Shown here piece after piece: positions 12,366-25,554 of a DNA stretch of 64,000 bases. The notes below the pieces were generated by a model. It was not told where the DNA came from. It searched no databases and saw nothing but the letters and a program-made list of their open reading frames with translations. The translations under genes were made by a program, and so were the position numbers. Within the stretch, counting starts at the first letter, position 1. Each line of letters opens with the position of its first letter. Source of the DNA: Sphagnum compactum (Eukaryota > Bryophyta > Sphagnopsida > Sphagnales). The stretch lies in contig OZ234498.1 in assembly GCA_965153455.1 (NCBI GenBank), positions 19,406,001-19,470,000 on the forward strand, read 5' to 3'.

Positions 12366-14160
12366 CAAGAGGAGATGTTTTAAAGGATTACCCAAACATC
12401 TCGTGCCATTTTTCATAGGTAAAAATCATTTTGAACACAAGATAAGAGAGAGGTATGTGAATGAATGTTTAATACAACATTACTTTGTGGAGTTTTGTAA
12501 CAAGAAGAAAGTGAAAAATATCATCCTTTTAGATGGGTTGTTTAAATGGAACCGGTCACATGTTTATGTTATAAAGAAAGTTGCACACGAAAGTCATGCA
12601 AGAAGTGCATGATGTGCCAATGGAAAAATGCCATGGAGAAAGGACGACATGAATAATTTTTAAGTAAAAGTTTTTATTGGCCTAAAATGAAAAAAGACAT
12701 AGAATATTATGTGCACATTTGTGTCAAATGCCAAAACACCAAGTCGATGAACAAAAAAAAGTATGGGTTATATAAGGCCCTACCATTTTGATTGATCCAT
12801 ATATGAGAGAATTTTAGTGGACTTTATGAAATGCCTTTCAAAGTGGCAAGAAAGGATGCCATATTGGTGGTGGTAGACAAATTTCCCAAACTAGTCAAGT
12901 TTGAACCAATTAAAACCATAACCACAATGACAAACACAACAATGTTATTTATTGATATGTGGGTAAGGGACAATGGCATGTTGGAGGTCATAATAAGTGA
13001 CCATAATGGAAAATTCACATAGGAAGTTTGGACTCTTTTTATGACAAAGGATATAACTAAGTTAAAGTTTAGGCCAACTTTTCATCTATAAACTAATGGA
13101 CAAATTGAAAGGTCAATGGGATACTAAACTAGTTTCTCCAAAACTATGTAGGCACCAATCATAAGGGTTGGAGGGACCATTTGGGTTTAGCGAAGTTTTG
13201 TTAAAACTCCATGAAACATTTTGCCATGGGGGTAAATCTTTTTGAATTGGCATTGAGAATTGAAGAAAGATAACCCATGGATTTAATCATCCCAAAGACA
13301 AGAAAAGAACGTAAGGAGGGAGGCAAAAATGCTGAGGAAATGGCTATAAAGTTTGAATAAATGAACACAAAAGAAAAAAAACTTTTGGTAAAAACACAAA
13401 CAAGATAAATGAGAAACAAGACAATAAGATTTGGAAACATATTGAATTCAAGGTTGGGAACCTCGTATGGTTGAATATTTGAGACTTTAAAACGCCTAAA
13501 GCTCTCACAAGTTGTTTCATAATGAAATGTGTAAGGCTATACAAGGTGGTCTACAAGTTACACCTAAACATTTACACCTTGTGGTTGCCAATAATGTTTG
13601 TGACGCATCTCACCTTCAATGTGTCTAAATTGAAGTGATTTCACAAATACAAAAAAAATAGAAAACAAGTTTATCGCTTGGGATTTGACATCATTGAACA
13701 TAGGTTCACAAGTAAAGTTGAATGCATCTTGGGTGCAAAACAAACTAGATGTTTGGGCAAAACAATACTTTATAAAGTGGAAGGGATGCCACCCAAAGGA
13801 AGCACAATGGATGAAGTTGGGCCATTTAGACTTTCTACTTGGAATGGTGAAAAAGTTTGAGTTGAAAAAAGGGTATGAAGTGGAGTGAAAGAAAACACAC
13901 AAGAAGCAAAATGTGTGTCAAGGCCCAAATTCAACAAAATGTTGATAGGGACATGTACATCAACCTTTAAAAGTGAGGGTGAGCTTGAAAACCTTCAAGT
14001 TTTAGACCAAACAAGGATGCACAAAGTCCCCAAAAGTTGAAAGGTCAAGTTGTGGGAAAAGTTATTTCATAATGGAAAGATGAAATGGAAGGTTGAAGTG
14101 AGATGATAATAACCAATGGAAATGGACCTTGGAAGTTGAACTCTAAAGAAAAGCTTTTGA

Positions 14161-17100
14161 AAGGTTAATAAGGTGAGATCAAGGTAGTGACAATTGTGAA
14201 TTAAGTGGCATGCCTCTTAAAAAAGGTTTGAATTGTAAAAGCTTGATTTAGCATTATCATTGATTTCTTTAACATCTTCCTCCTAGTGTGATGGTTGGGG
14301 TTGTTGAAGTGAAACCTAGACATGGATTCAAAAGAAAAAAACCCTCATATAGGTCGAACAGCCCAAAAGAGGGAATGACACCAAGGGGTGTGGGAAGTCA
14401 CCATGAATGATGATGTAAATTGGCACAAGTGATGTTTGAAATTCATCTCATGATGATTCTAAAGGACACAACACAAATAAAATACCAAAGTTGAGAAGTA
14501 ATTAATTCCGAAGTGGTTTTTGGTAGGTGATTTATGAGTGGGAACTTGTCATGAGGTGGCAAAATGTTGGAAATGTCAACAAGGACATTGACTTCCTTAG
14601 GGTGGAGGTGAGTGACATGCCTTTTTGTGTGAGTTGAACTTGCACAAGGTAGGCATTGTGGTAGGACCAACTTGGTGGGGCATCGTAGTTGCATGGGTGG
14701 TTAAGCCAAATTAGTGGACTAAGGTTTAATTCCTCAATTCGCTTTGTGGTTTGAGCTAAGGGGTTTTGAAATTGGGACTTGGGGCAAGCTTGGCTTGTTT
14801 CAAGACAAACAAAAGTTTGCTCTTGTGGCAACATAGTGTTGTCCCAAGTCAACACTTGGTGTCACCTTGAATTACCCTTTGGGGCATCTTAGTGATGTCC
14901 CTTGAGACAACATTTCCCTTTGGGTCAACTTAAGTGTTCTCCTTGGGAAATTTTAATATTGTCTTAAGACATGTACATCACTTGGTGTTATTCCTTGGGA
15001 ACCCGAATGATTTAAGATCATCTCAAGAATGGTTTCGTGCGAAAGTTGCACTTAAATTAAATCTTAGTGAATCTAAATTTAGTTAATGAATCAAGTTTGA
15101 ATTGAGTTTGTAAGACTTTGATTAACCCTACATTTTGTGGAATTCTTAGATCTAGTTAAAAGTTAAGGGCAAGGAAGTGCTTAAAAACTTGGGAACATAA
15201 AAACGTCACTGCTGAATCAAAGGGGCATTTTAGGGGGGGGGGGGGGGGTGTCGAGGAAAGCTTGCGTGAGGAGCCCATGGTGAGTTGAATCTATAATTGG
15301 TCATGAGTGTTTAATGTTTTAAAAAAAAATTCTGATGTTGTCACACTAATGATCATCCACAAGGTAATTTAGCCACGTTTGGTTATAGATTAGCTATGAA
15401 AGTAGAACTTTATTAAAATCCTTTTATATCTTGGCTACTTGTTTGAACAATGTGTAGAAAACATGATGATCTTTTTTTCTTTTAATTCAAAATTTGGTGA
15501 TTTTTTTGGGAAAAAGGGAATATTCAACCAGATATATAGTTTTGGAAATAACGTCAATGGAAAAAATTCACCACAAAAAAAAATGAAAGGGAAAAAATGA
15601 ACACTAGATCTCATGCCATCTAGTTAGCATGCAATGGTTTGGATTTGAATATGCAAATACTACAAAATTGTACCATGGCTTTGGATACCTTGAACTTACC
15701 TTCAAGGTTGAAAGTGTGCACAAGGGAATATTGAGAATTCCATAAATCGAAAATTGTGTATTAATGTTCAAGGTTGTGAATCTGAGGTGCATTTATGGTA
15801 TCACCGATACAAGTCCATTAAAGTAGGATATAAATGAATTCTTCGGTGTGAGAGAAAGCTCAGATGATTGAGATGTGACCAATAGGAAAGGGTAGAAACA
15901 TGAATTGACATATTGGCAAGCAGATGCTCTTAAAACCTCCCCTCAAAACTCTTGGCCCACAAGAAAACAACAGGCTCATCCTCTAAACTACTTATTACTT
16001 ACAGCCTGGCAGAGGAGCCAGCAGCCTCATCAAGCCAAGGAGCTCATGCCAACTACTATGAGGTGTAAAATGACAAGTTTGTGTACAAACCCCGCCTAAT
16101 CTCTCGCTTCACAGACACAGCATATGTAATTCCTAAGGACCGAAACATCCCCAGAAACCCACCCCATATTCTTGATCATCAATGCAGAGAAACCAACAAC
16201 CGACATTTATAGGTTGCCCCATCTAGCTGCCTTATTCCCACTCCTAACAACACCTTCTGCACAATATGTATCCTTCACCAGGTCACCATAGTTCTGATCT
16301 TGTCATGTTTAGTCTGATCTTTGAAAGGGCAGAGTGAATAAGAAGGGCTCCTAAAGAAACAAATGGACTGAAATAGCCCCCAACCATTGTTGTACACGAG
16401 TTGCTTCTAAACTGATGTTTGGAACATCTCCAGTGCACACTGTCTGCGGCAGCCAACAACATCAGATTCTTTTTGTAGATGGTATTGCATGCTCATCTGT
16501 GAAACTTTCGTGAATGTCGGATCTGCTGGCCACCACAGGACTCATGAGCACATGCCCACAAATTTTCACTGATAACATTGCCATGAAGATACATGAAGGA
16601 TGTTTATGCCACCGCAAAGTTTGTGATGTTTGCTTTGCTCCAGTCTTTTCCACGTTTTGTTATCCTGCCCTACAGTGCCCACCTAATTTATAATTTGTTA
16701 AGTTCCTTTACATTTGATTTCCTGCAAAGAAGCCAGAGGAGAATGCAAGGGTTGGGCTTTTGTGAAGGGGTTGTCAATCCCACAATGATGTTCAAAGTTC
16801 AAATGTCCAAATGTGTTCAATACCTGTGGTGTTCAGGAATTGTACTATAAAAGTTTGGAATTTGATTATACATTAAAGTTATACATGAAGTCCCATGTAT
16901 TGGGCATGAGAAGAGCCAATTTTGTTTAAACTGAGAATCACATGACAAAAGTGAGGAAAATTTCAACACAGTGAAAAAACTGGTTTTCATTTTAAAATTG
17001 ATCCAAAAAGGAGTTTGGTTCTCAATTTTACTGTCCACAAGGCGAAGTGTCCTACAAGTTGCCCATTATGTGTTATCATAATTATTTCTATCAGTTTTTA

Positions 17101-17480
17101 TCCTGTCAGGAATATCTAAAACAATGGAATTCCTCAGTTTTCCTTTGTTTTTTCAGAATTTGGTGCACAATTTTGCCTTATGGTGCTCACTTTGATGGAT
17201 GACTTTTTGGATAACCTCAGACGGCACACTCAATGGAAAACTAAGGTCCAACTTGGCACCCAAATTGGTGCCCAAAAGGTACACTTTACCATAACTTTAT
17301 ATGCCTTAAACTTCCAATAGACATATACCTAACTGGCCTAGACCTTGAAACTCTTCTTTGTTCAAACGTGCTGCTTACTCTTTACCGTCAAAAGATATTA
17401 TTCTAGTACTTCCCTGATGTTCAGGAACTGGGATCCCAGTACATATGATTTACAAGTACTATACAGTGCATACTTGATCA
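14161..17480. other. Intergenic; possible retrotransposon 3' DNA
   Basis: The first ~1 kb may be the 3' untranslated part of the gypsy relic, but no polypurine tract or LTR was identified. A 16-base G homopolymer lies at 15,233-15,248. The rest has no coding frame or RNA gene that I can support; short open frames here show no domain. Confidence 0.4.
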
Positions 17481-17851
17481 ACAGCCACCAGTGCATCATC
17501 CATTAGAAGCCTGTTATGACTCACTGGTGGATGAACGCCACCTGAGTTCAGGTCAGTTTTCACCTTGGTAAACTATCCTGTATTATCTAGAGATAGGGTC
17601 TGTAGGTAGGTACCATGGAATATAGGTGGCTACATCCATAACTAGGTATGAAAATATATGTAGATATCAGTAGTTAGTACATCTAGGTAAGGGCTATGGC
17701 ATTGTAAATAGATACTAGGTAGATAGCAATAAGGAGTTAACAGAGGTAACCACCATTGTTAGATAGGGAACTAGTGGAACCACATGGAAAACTTGTTTCC
17801 TGCCCATCCACCATCCATCCCTCATGGTGTGTTGGTGGTTTACTCTGGCCA
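17481..17851 (+). mobile_element. hAT-like MITE, copy 2 (degenerate)
   Basis: About 370 bp matching the MITEs at 5325 and 55,211 along their length. It has a worn left end with CCACCAGTGCATCATCCATT, then the shared TGTTATGACTCACTGGTGGATGAAC region, a TAGG core, the GTTTCCTGCCCATCCACC block, and a right end finishing GTTTACTCTGGCCA. The outer left bases are lost. Flanking words around 17,475 and 17,852 are only weakly alike, so no clear target duplication remains. Confidence 0.7.
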
Positions 17852-20800
17852 TTTATCAAAACACACTATGTGCTTGGGGGATTGGGGGGTTGGGTTCACT
17901 AAGGTCCAAATTAGTGTTGCCTTAACTGTGTAAGATATACACTCTGTGTCCAGGTGTAGTGTAAATATGGAATTCATTTAGCTTTGGATCAACTGGAAAT
18001 TGATATGTAAACCTCCAATACAATTCTGTAAGTGTGAACATATAAGGCCATTTGATATGCATATGTGGCCATTTTAATTGTAAAGGTAAATCCATTACAT
18101 TCATACATAATGAAATGTTATGCAAACTGTGTTTGAGATCAAAAAACACAATAGATACAACAAATAGACAGCGAAGAGGATGTTATAATTTCAAAAATCC
18201 TCCCATGTGACATGGTGACAAGGTGATAAATGATGTAGTGCTCTAAGGGTAAGTGACTCTAGAAGGATGTTCCAAAATGCTATTGATTGGAAAGTGCTCC
18301 AAGACAAAGTAGTGAGCAACATAATGGATATCCACAGGCCAGCACAAGTGGTTGAGAGGGTGCTCCAAGACAAAGCAATAAGCCGAAAAGGAGTGAGATC
18401 AAATGACAAGAACAAATGACCTGGAGATAAAGACCATGGAGTAGAACCATTAACATTATGGGGTAATTGACAATAAAGAAAGTGGCTAATAGAAAGGAAT
18501 GCTCAATGAAAGGGGGAAAACATTTACAACTTAGATTTATAACTTAGATTTACACACCTTGTGTACGTATACTGTCATTTTGGTATATGATAGGCTATGT
18601 GCATATATATGAGCTTGAGATTATTTACACAAGCATAAAGGTCTATTTAAATGTAATGGTCATGTACAATCAAGGATATCCACTTTTAATTTTTAATTTA
18701 GCTTCCATTCTACTCTAGTACTAAATAGTTCCACCAGCATATTTGTTTATCATCCAATGTGAGAAGAGTGTGAAACATGGGTTCTATTCTTAATAGTGGG
18801 AGCTGTTAGGTTTGAACGAAGTTGTTGGCAAATGTCCAACCAGAGATAAGTGTCTGGCGATGGACTGGGTTGCCCTAATTTAAAGCGTAGTTGGCTCTTT
18901 GTTCTGCAACATCAATTAATCATTTCCATTCATCCCCAAACCAAACAAAAAAACTATGGTTCAAACTAACATTCTTCACATGGGTCAAATGTGGAGGTTT
19001 TGTTCACTCAATGACATGTGATAATGATGACACTAGAACTGAAAAATGAAGACAATTTATGTTGGCCACACTAAGAACTCTAAATAGGTTTAATAGTGTA
19101 AAGAAAAATAAATTCACACAATGTTAGTAGATTCAAAGTTTTGAATTGCCTATTTGGCATCCTTAAGGACAAATAATTAATTTTGAAAGGTAACATGGTG
19201 TTTCTGAAACATTATATTATATTGCTTTGTAAGCTACAGATATATTGCAAATCAACTTGGGATTAGTGTCATATTAAGCCTCCAATGAATCCTAACAACC
19301 AAATTTGGCCACAATGTCTATTAAATCTTCAATTTTTGTGTTGGCACAATCATTTTTCATATGTTTTGTAAAAGGCTAGTACTTAAATAATCTATGTGAA
19401 ATTTTAACATACCTTTGGGCCCTTTGTTCTAGATAGTTTCCCTTCAGTTTTTGTGCTTTAATTGTTAATTGCCCTAGCTGGCTCGCTTTCTAATTCTGCT
19501 CATGCTAGCTTTGCTTGCGTCCTGTCTTATGGTCTTTCTTGTATTTAGCTTTAAGGATCCCTCCCTCCATCCTCGCAATCAATTGAATGGTGCTTTTGAC
19601 CTAGGGTTGTCATTTTGGTCCTGGAAGTTTTTCATTACTGATTTGCTGGAAGATAATGGATGCTGGTGTTGGTCAAGCTTACCTTGGATTGTAAACTTGA
19701 GGAGGAGGAGATGGATCCTGGAACACAACCTTCCAAAACAGCATACAACTGAAGGTATATACACATAAGAGGTAAACACATCTTTTCCTGACAAAGACAT
19801 AGGCTTTTCCAGCTAGTCTTTGGGTAGGGAAGGCAGCAAATGGGGGCAATGGGGAATCACTTTTGAATAAGTTTTGACATGTGTTGTCATTTTACTTTGA
19901 GTTTGAAAAATAAGGGGTTGCCATTTTTTTGGCTGCTCCTTCACTCTTGGGAGCCACCTTGACTTTTAATTTTGATCCTTAAAAAAGCACTGATGGTTAG
20001 TGGTTTTCTAGCAGTTTCAGAAATCATATTCTGCAATAATAATTAAATTTGTTTCATAAAATTTTCTGGATGTCTTTGAAGCAAATAATGAAGAGCACAT
20101 TTCATCGTCTGATAAATGCTCAGATTCACTTATAGTCGTAACTTTCTGGAGCTTTTGGACTATGACAAGTTGGTATTCAGACAAGACAGTCACACATTTT
20201 GACCTACAAAATTGACCTACGTAGAGAGCCCCAGATCCTTTCCTCTAGATTAGAGGATCACTGACATAACCTGGTCCTTTTTTATTCAAAAGTTTCAGTG
20301 CATGAGGCAAGCTCCTGAGTGTGAAATCTATGAAAAGTTCATTTGACATTGCAAAATCACAAATATGACATGACCATCTTTCCTAAAAATGGATAAGCCA
20401 TTGAAGCCCATAACCCAAAGATGTTGAATTAGTAAGCTTTGATAACGGTGACTTTGAGCTTTCATTAGTTTACACAACAACTGCATGCTTGATCAATGTT
20501 ATGCAAAACAAATTGTTTGCAGAGTTTGACACTCCAAACCGCGAAATTCTGGTCCAACTACATTCTGGAAGAGATCATAATAAATGTCTTTCTCCTAGGT
20601 GTCATGATTATATGTATTCACAAGAGGTGGCAATGTGACCCATGTTGTATGCAATGATCACAATTGGTAGTTCCTACTGGCGCTAGACAGATATTAGAAA
20701 GTACCCTCCCACCCAAATGAGGGCAGCTCTTACTAGGTTTCATAATCACAGTTCTCAAAAATGAAAAATACCTGGTTCTGATGTACCATAGTACCTTGGC

Positions 20801-23560
20801 ACCTTTGACACATGTTTGTCAATATCCTACTTTTGCCTAATGAGCATGAACTTGCTTTGAAAACTTTTTAAAAAGTTTTGATTTTAATTCTGGTTCTAGC
20901 CAAAGGCTAGTTCCACAACTTGATTCTTGTGCCAATTTCACCAGAAGAGTGTCAATTCAAATCGCAAGAATCTGAACCTGAAACCCCCCAGTTTGACACT
21001 TCAAACTGGAGGACCTGAAAATACTGGTTCCTACACTACATAAATTTACAAAACTGGGCCATCTAATACATGCTGTTACTAGTAATAAACAAATTTCAGT
21101 AGATATTGATGAGAAGATCATATTGAGTATCTAAGCCAACCATGAATCTCACAAATACAACCTAGATTGGTGTCCAAGGAGGCCAGCACCTACACCTTCT
21201 TGAGTAATGCTTCTTAAAGCTAATAATTAACTGGGGAAATGTTAAATTTGGACTCCAGGACCCTCATTTTAGTACAGGGATAGGATATCTATAATGTTGA
21301 GAAGAAACCCAAAAAAGTTTGGGGTTTCTACTAGTGGGGGTCAGTTATTGCTTTCTGGCAATGACTAGCAGTGTAGGTAATAGAAAAAAAAAAACTTAAA
21401 CCTGCCAGTTATGAATTTACTCGATTGTTTTTTGAGTAATAAATGTTGATTATGCACAAGGGACAGTTCTCAATTACTCAATTGTGATCCATGGGTTATA
21501 TTATTAGTTCTATGTTAGTTACATGAGTTTTTTATAAAAAAATTCCTACTGTTCTTTTTTTAATCATAAACATTTTAATGTTTTGCAATTGATATCCTAC
21601 CTACATGATAATTAAGTCATCGAGATAGGTTCTTAAATTATGAAATTTCTAAACCAAGTAGATTATTTATCATTTTTAAAAAAAAGTGAATAACCAGTTA
21701 GGAAGTTATCAATAAAAAAATGTTTTTTCAATTTGTCATAAAATTTTACATAGCTCTATTTTAGCTTATGATATTTTTATATCTAAAAAATGAACATCAA
21801 ACTAATAAGTTTGATGAGTAAAGAAAAGTTATTAAAAATTTATTTAAATTGAATGTACGTCTCAATATTTCATCATCAACATCATTCCAAATTGACTTTT
21901 TTAATATTAATGTCATTACATCATATTATCATTGAGTTCTTTATTCATTATTGAGCATTATATGAAAATATATTAAATATATACTCAGGTGTTTTGGACT
22001 CATCATGGCATGTGACAACTTTTTCTTTATAAATTTAAAAATCCATAACAAATTGAATATTAAAAATATTTTCATGAAAAGTTTATATTGTGTTTTGATG
22101 TATGAATACATTGTTGACATGAGCTTTTAAAAATCATTTGCACATATAAATTAAAGTTGACCCCTTGAATTGTGAACACTATTCAAATATATTTTTTGAT
22201 GTCCAAAGTGTTCCACCCTAATGTGTTTTCATCTATTCACAAAGATAGACCTAAGGTATAAGATCAAACTTTTGTGACCTAGATTGAAATTGGTGCCCAT
22301 CTGTTAGAACCAACAAAAGAATTGGACAGTGAAACTAAACTTCAGCTAGATCCTTAATTGAATCAAAGCATTGGGAAAAAAAAACTTTTGAATGTTACAA
22401 GTTCAAGTTGTTTGAATATGCAAGTTAATTTTTTTTGAAAAGTTGACAAGTATGTTGAACTTGATAAGTAATTAGTTTTAATTTATTATAAAATTCCATA
22501 AGATCCTATATTATAATTAAGCCCAAAGGTTCTTGAATTTGAAAATTTTGAAGATCCTCATGATGTTTTTACTAGGATCATGAGGTTTAAAAATTTGAAA
22601 GAACTGAGCTCAAACCCACACCTAGAGAACCTCCCTAACAAAAAAATTTAAAAATTAAGCACATCAAAACCATAAAAAGGAAGAACCCACCAACCAATAA
22701 ACCTAACATGCTTGGACAAGGAAGCAGTTTTAACAGGCAATCTGCTCATACAAGAAATTCTTTCACCACTAACAAGAGCTTTGTTGGCCATGCCTACCAA
22801 GACAAGGATATTGTGTTTAGATTCATTATAGAGTATAATAGCTTAAGGGATTTTGGCCCCTAGTTAGTAGGTCTATTTTTATATGAGGATTTTAGAAATT
22901 AGTTGATATTGTGTTGGAACTTGAGATTAGTTATAGAGTTATGATATCTTGAAGGATTTTGGTTTCTTTTAGAGGGTTTTTTGGAAGATTATATTTTTGC
23001 ATGGTGAAATATTTGAATTTCCATAATTCTTCTTTTGCCTTAAGATACTTTTTAATGTAAATGGCAAGGCCACAGTGCGATACACCCCTTGTTTGTCCTT
23101 GGTACAGCCAGGGCAACGTGAAAGACAGCGGACACCCGCCAAACCTTAGAAGCTCCTAGACCTTTCAAACTTTCAAGTACACACACCCTTCCTCATCATC
23201 TTAAGGAGATGAATATAGTTGATACATTATGGAATAATGTTTACAAATTTTATCCTCAAGCCTGGAGGTATGTTTTATACTAAGGAACAACTTGCAAAAT
23301 TTCCTCCTACATTTTGAAAGGTTCCCTATTACTGACCTTCCAATAGGACCGGAGACAATTGCAAAGTCAGAAGAAAACGCACTTAATTTCATCCCTGTGT
23401 GACCAGGAAAGAGCTGCAGAAATTTGCCTCCAGCATCAATAAGGTAAGATCCACTTGCCCCCAGACCATTAGAGGATACCTCTAGTAGCGTGCTGGAAAT
23501 TTTAGTCGCCCCACACCACCCTGCCCCCAAACAAAGCCTGCAAGATTTTGTTGTTTTGAC
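17852..23560. other. Intergenic DNA, no gene supported
   Basis: About 5.7 kb without a coding frame that carries a recognisable domain. There is a local direct repeat of GTGCTCCAAGACAAAG near 18,290 and 18,360. The 172-codon minus-strand frame at 23,201-23,719 overlaps the tRNA-like segment at 23,575 and has no domain, so it is not called a gene. Confidence 0.4.
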
Positions 23561-23574
23561 AGGAGGTAAGAGCC

Positions 23575-23660
23575 TCGAGGGATTTGAACTTCGAACGAGC
23601 ACTGTGGTTGGCAACCTTAATGGCTTACCATGCTTTAACCACTGAGCAGCAGGCATAAAG
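23575..23660 (-). repeat. tRNA-derived SINE head, copy 1
   Basis: On the minus strand the segment reads as an RNA polymerase III promoter. An A-box-like GCTCAGTGGTTAAAGC lies at about 23,632-23,648, and a B-box-like GTTCAAATCC at about 23,580-23,589, preceded by a second GTTCGAAGTTC. It does not fold into a complete tRNA with an acceptor stem, so a SINE head or tRNA pseudogene is more likely. The 3' limit of the element is not clear. Confidence 0.5.
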
Positions 23661-23799
23661 CAAAAATAAGACTGCACAAACAACTCGACACCAGTTGGTG
23701 GTGGCTGAAGTCCCAGCACAGTGAAAATACGTACTCTTTTCTACCCTTGCCAAGTGAACTGCACTCATCACAGAAACTGTCAAAGGTACAGCAGCAACC

Positions 23800-23830
23800 C
23801 ACCCCCCCCTGCACCCCCCCCCGCACCCCA
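23800..23830. repeat. C-rich tract
   Basis: Two runs of eight or more C separated by TGCA, followed by CGCACCCC. It lies just upstream of the GC-rich island of the dioxygenase gene. Confidence 0.6.
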
Positions 23831-24487
23831 CTCTCTCTCCATTCCAACTCCGCGCAATTGCTGTCTGTCTCTGGTACAATGATGCAGTACCTAACAATGT
23901 TGTTTCAAGCTTTCAAGCCCTGCAATAATAACTGAGACCCGATGCTAAAAATGCCCCCCGGGAGAGGGTGCTGGGGGGCAGTCGGTCCATTTTCAATGAC
24001 ATGAAAAACAAGATGTTCCAGTGAGATAATGCGATTGGTATTGTTGAAGAAGAGATTAATAGCCAAATGTTGTAAATCACCTGCACACCCTTGTTAATTA
24101 ATCGCGTTCCTGGTACTAAAGTTTAGTAACCTTATGTTCTGTGTTTTTTGAAGAGCAAGTTCACTCATGTACAAGAGTTTTGGTAGCTGGTTCTTGGCAT
24201 AATAAAAAAAACCAGGTATTCCGACCTGGTAACAACTAAATCATGTTGATGAGTACATGAATGACCAGTTGAGGTATTCATTGTGTGTGTGCTTTGTTCA
24301 CAGTGTGTGTGAGAGAGAGATGCAGAGAATATACGGTTGTTGGGTGTGTAAGTCAGCGCTACAACAGTACTAGGCCGCCCCAATTGACGCTGCTGCTGCT
24401 GCGTGATGCTCCTGCTGCGGAGATGTTCTGTTCTGTCTCAGACGTCCCGGAATGGCGGACACCAGTCCTGAAGCGTGTCTTGTCGGA

Positions 24488-24537
24488 CCAATTGGGGCTT
24501 CCCACAAGATTCTCCTTCTCCCCCCCCCAATATAAAG
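24488..24537 (+). promoter_or_regulatory. Putative core promoter of dioxygenase gene
   Basis: A CCAAT box at 24,488-24,492 is followed by a TATAAAG box at 24,531-24,537 within a GC-rich stretch. Transcription would then start near 24,565, giving a leader of about 1 kb (possibly with an intron) before the ATG at 25,555. The positions are real in the sequence; promoter function is inferred from spacing and location only. Confidence 0.45.
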
Positions 24538-25554
24538 CCGTCCGCTCTCGGCCTGTTGATCTGCCTAACGTCCCTAGCTCTGCACCTTTAGCTCCTGACC
24601 CTAACACATCCTACTGCACTTTGCAGCGCCGTACTTGACTCCCTCACTTCACTCGTTGGAGCATTGTTGAATAGTGTCTTGTCGCAGCTGGTGATCTCAA
24701 TGCAGCTCGTCCTGTAGTCCCACTAAGTTTATTGAAAAGCTCTTCACTATTGGTAGCTAGTCTACATCGGCTCTTCTGTTTCAGGTCTTCGAACTCTGGT
24801 CACGTGACCCCAAACTGATCTGAACATGCTGGATGAGTGGCTTGAGGTGATAGTGACGGCTTCAGAACATTGTCTCAGCCCAGTCGTCGACCAATGACCC
24901 CTTCCAAACGGCCAGGCCAACTGGACTCGATCTCGATCGATGTTAGCTCACAAGTTAGTGAAGTTTTCCGTGAGGACCTCGCACTGTTTCTATTGATCAT
25001 CCTAGGACCTTCACAGAAACTTCAGTGAGGATTTTCCTGCGGTTGTTCAAGACTCGCTAGTTCTCATTAACGTCCACGCGCTTGCCGACATCCGAAATAT
25101 TCTGTGGAAAGTCAGTGGAGTCGTTGGTTGCCGTCGCCTAATCAGACGCTCTGTTCTTGGCCCTTGTCTAGCATCTCCCGAAACCTCGAAAGACTTGAAA
25201 TTCGTGAAGTGGTTTAAGAAAAGTCTATAGTTACTGCTTTGGTTCCCCGCGCACGTAGAGCTCAAACTCCGATCGCAGGAGAACTTTGTGCCTTCGTCGA
25301 AGCGGCATGTGGGTGAAGTTCATCGCGAAAACCTTCAACCGCGTAAGGACATCGTCAACCTTGGAAGTTCGCAAGCTCCATTCTTGCGAATCTAACCGTC
25401 CTTCAAACGACTCAACGACAAACAAGCTGGATTGGACTCCAAACTGTTCATAAGCCCCTAAGCTCTGCCGAGTGTGTAACAGACTTTTTGAATCTTGTGT
25501 TCATTTTCTTTTTGGTGAATTTTTACGGGTTTTGCAATCGGCCTGTGTGGAGCC

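Larger units (their letters stand above)
7600..14160 (+). pseudogene. Ty3/gypsy chromovirus retrotransposon relic
   Basis: Decayed gag-pol remains in the canonical order. A zinc knuckle sits at about 8174-8222 (KCFNYG, stop, LGHMIKDYP; two Cys read Tyr). A protease site lies at 8349-8375, where a base is lost inside the DSGA-like motif. Reverse transcriptase (9276-9700) has FSQMDLKLGYYQI, and its YVDD-type motif reads YVYD, so a catalytic Asp is gone. RNase H and connection are at about 9960-10410, the integrase core at about 12,700-13,140 (DAILVVVDKFPK, ISDHNGKF, TNGQIE), and a chromodomain at about 13,640-13,890 (YFIKWKGCHPKEAQW). The chromodomain after integrase marks the chromovirus clade. 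Stops and frameshifts occur throughout, and two later insertions lie inside it. No LTR pair could be identified, so the outer limits are approximate. Confidence 0.85.

Noticed and set aside
19502-19768. 88-codon frame with a hydrophobic start resembling a signal peptide
   Set aside because: No family, no nearby gene structure, and the overlapping minus-strand frame is equally long; treated as chance.
23201-23719. 172-codon minus-strand frame
   Set aside because: It overlaps the tRNA-like SINE head and has no recognisable domain or conserved motif.
24285-24638. 117-codon + strand frame before the dioxygenase
   Set aside because: It spans the CCAAT and TATA boxes in a GC-rich region where long chance frames are expected; composition is not domain-like.
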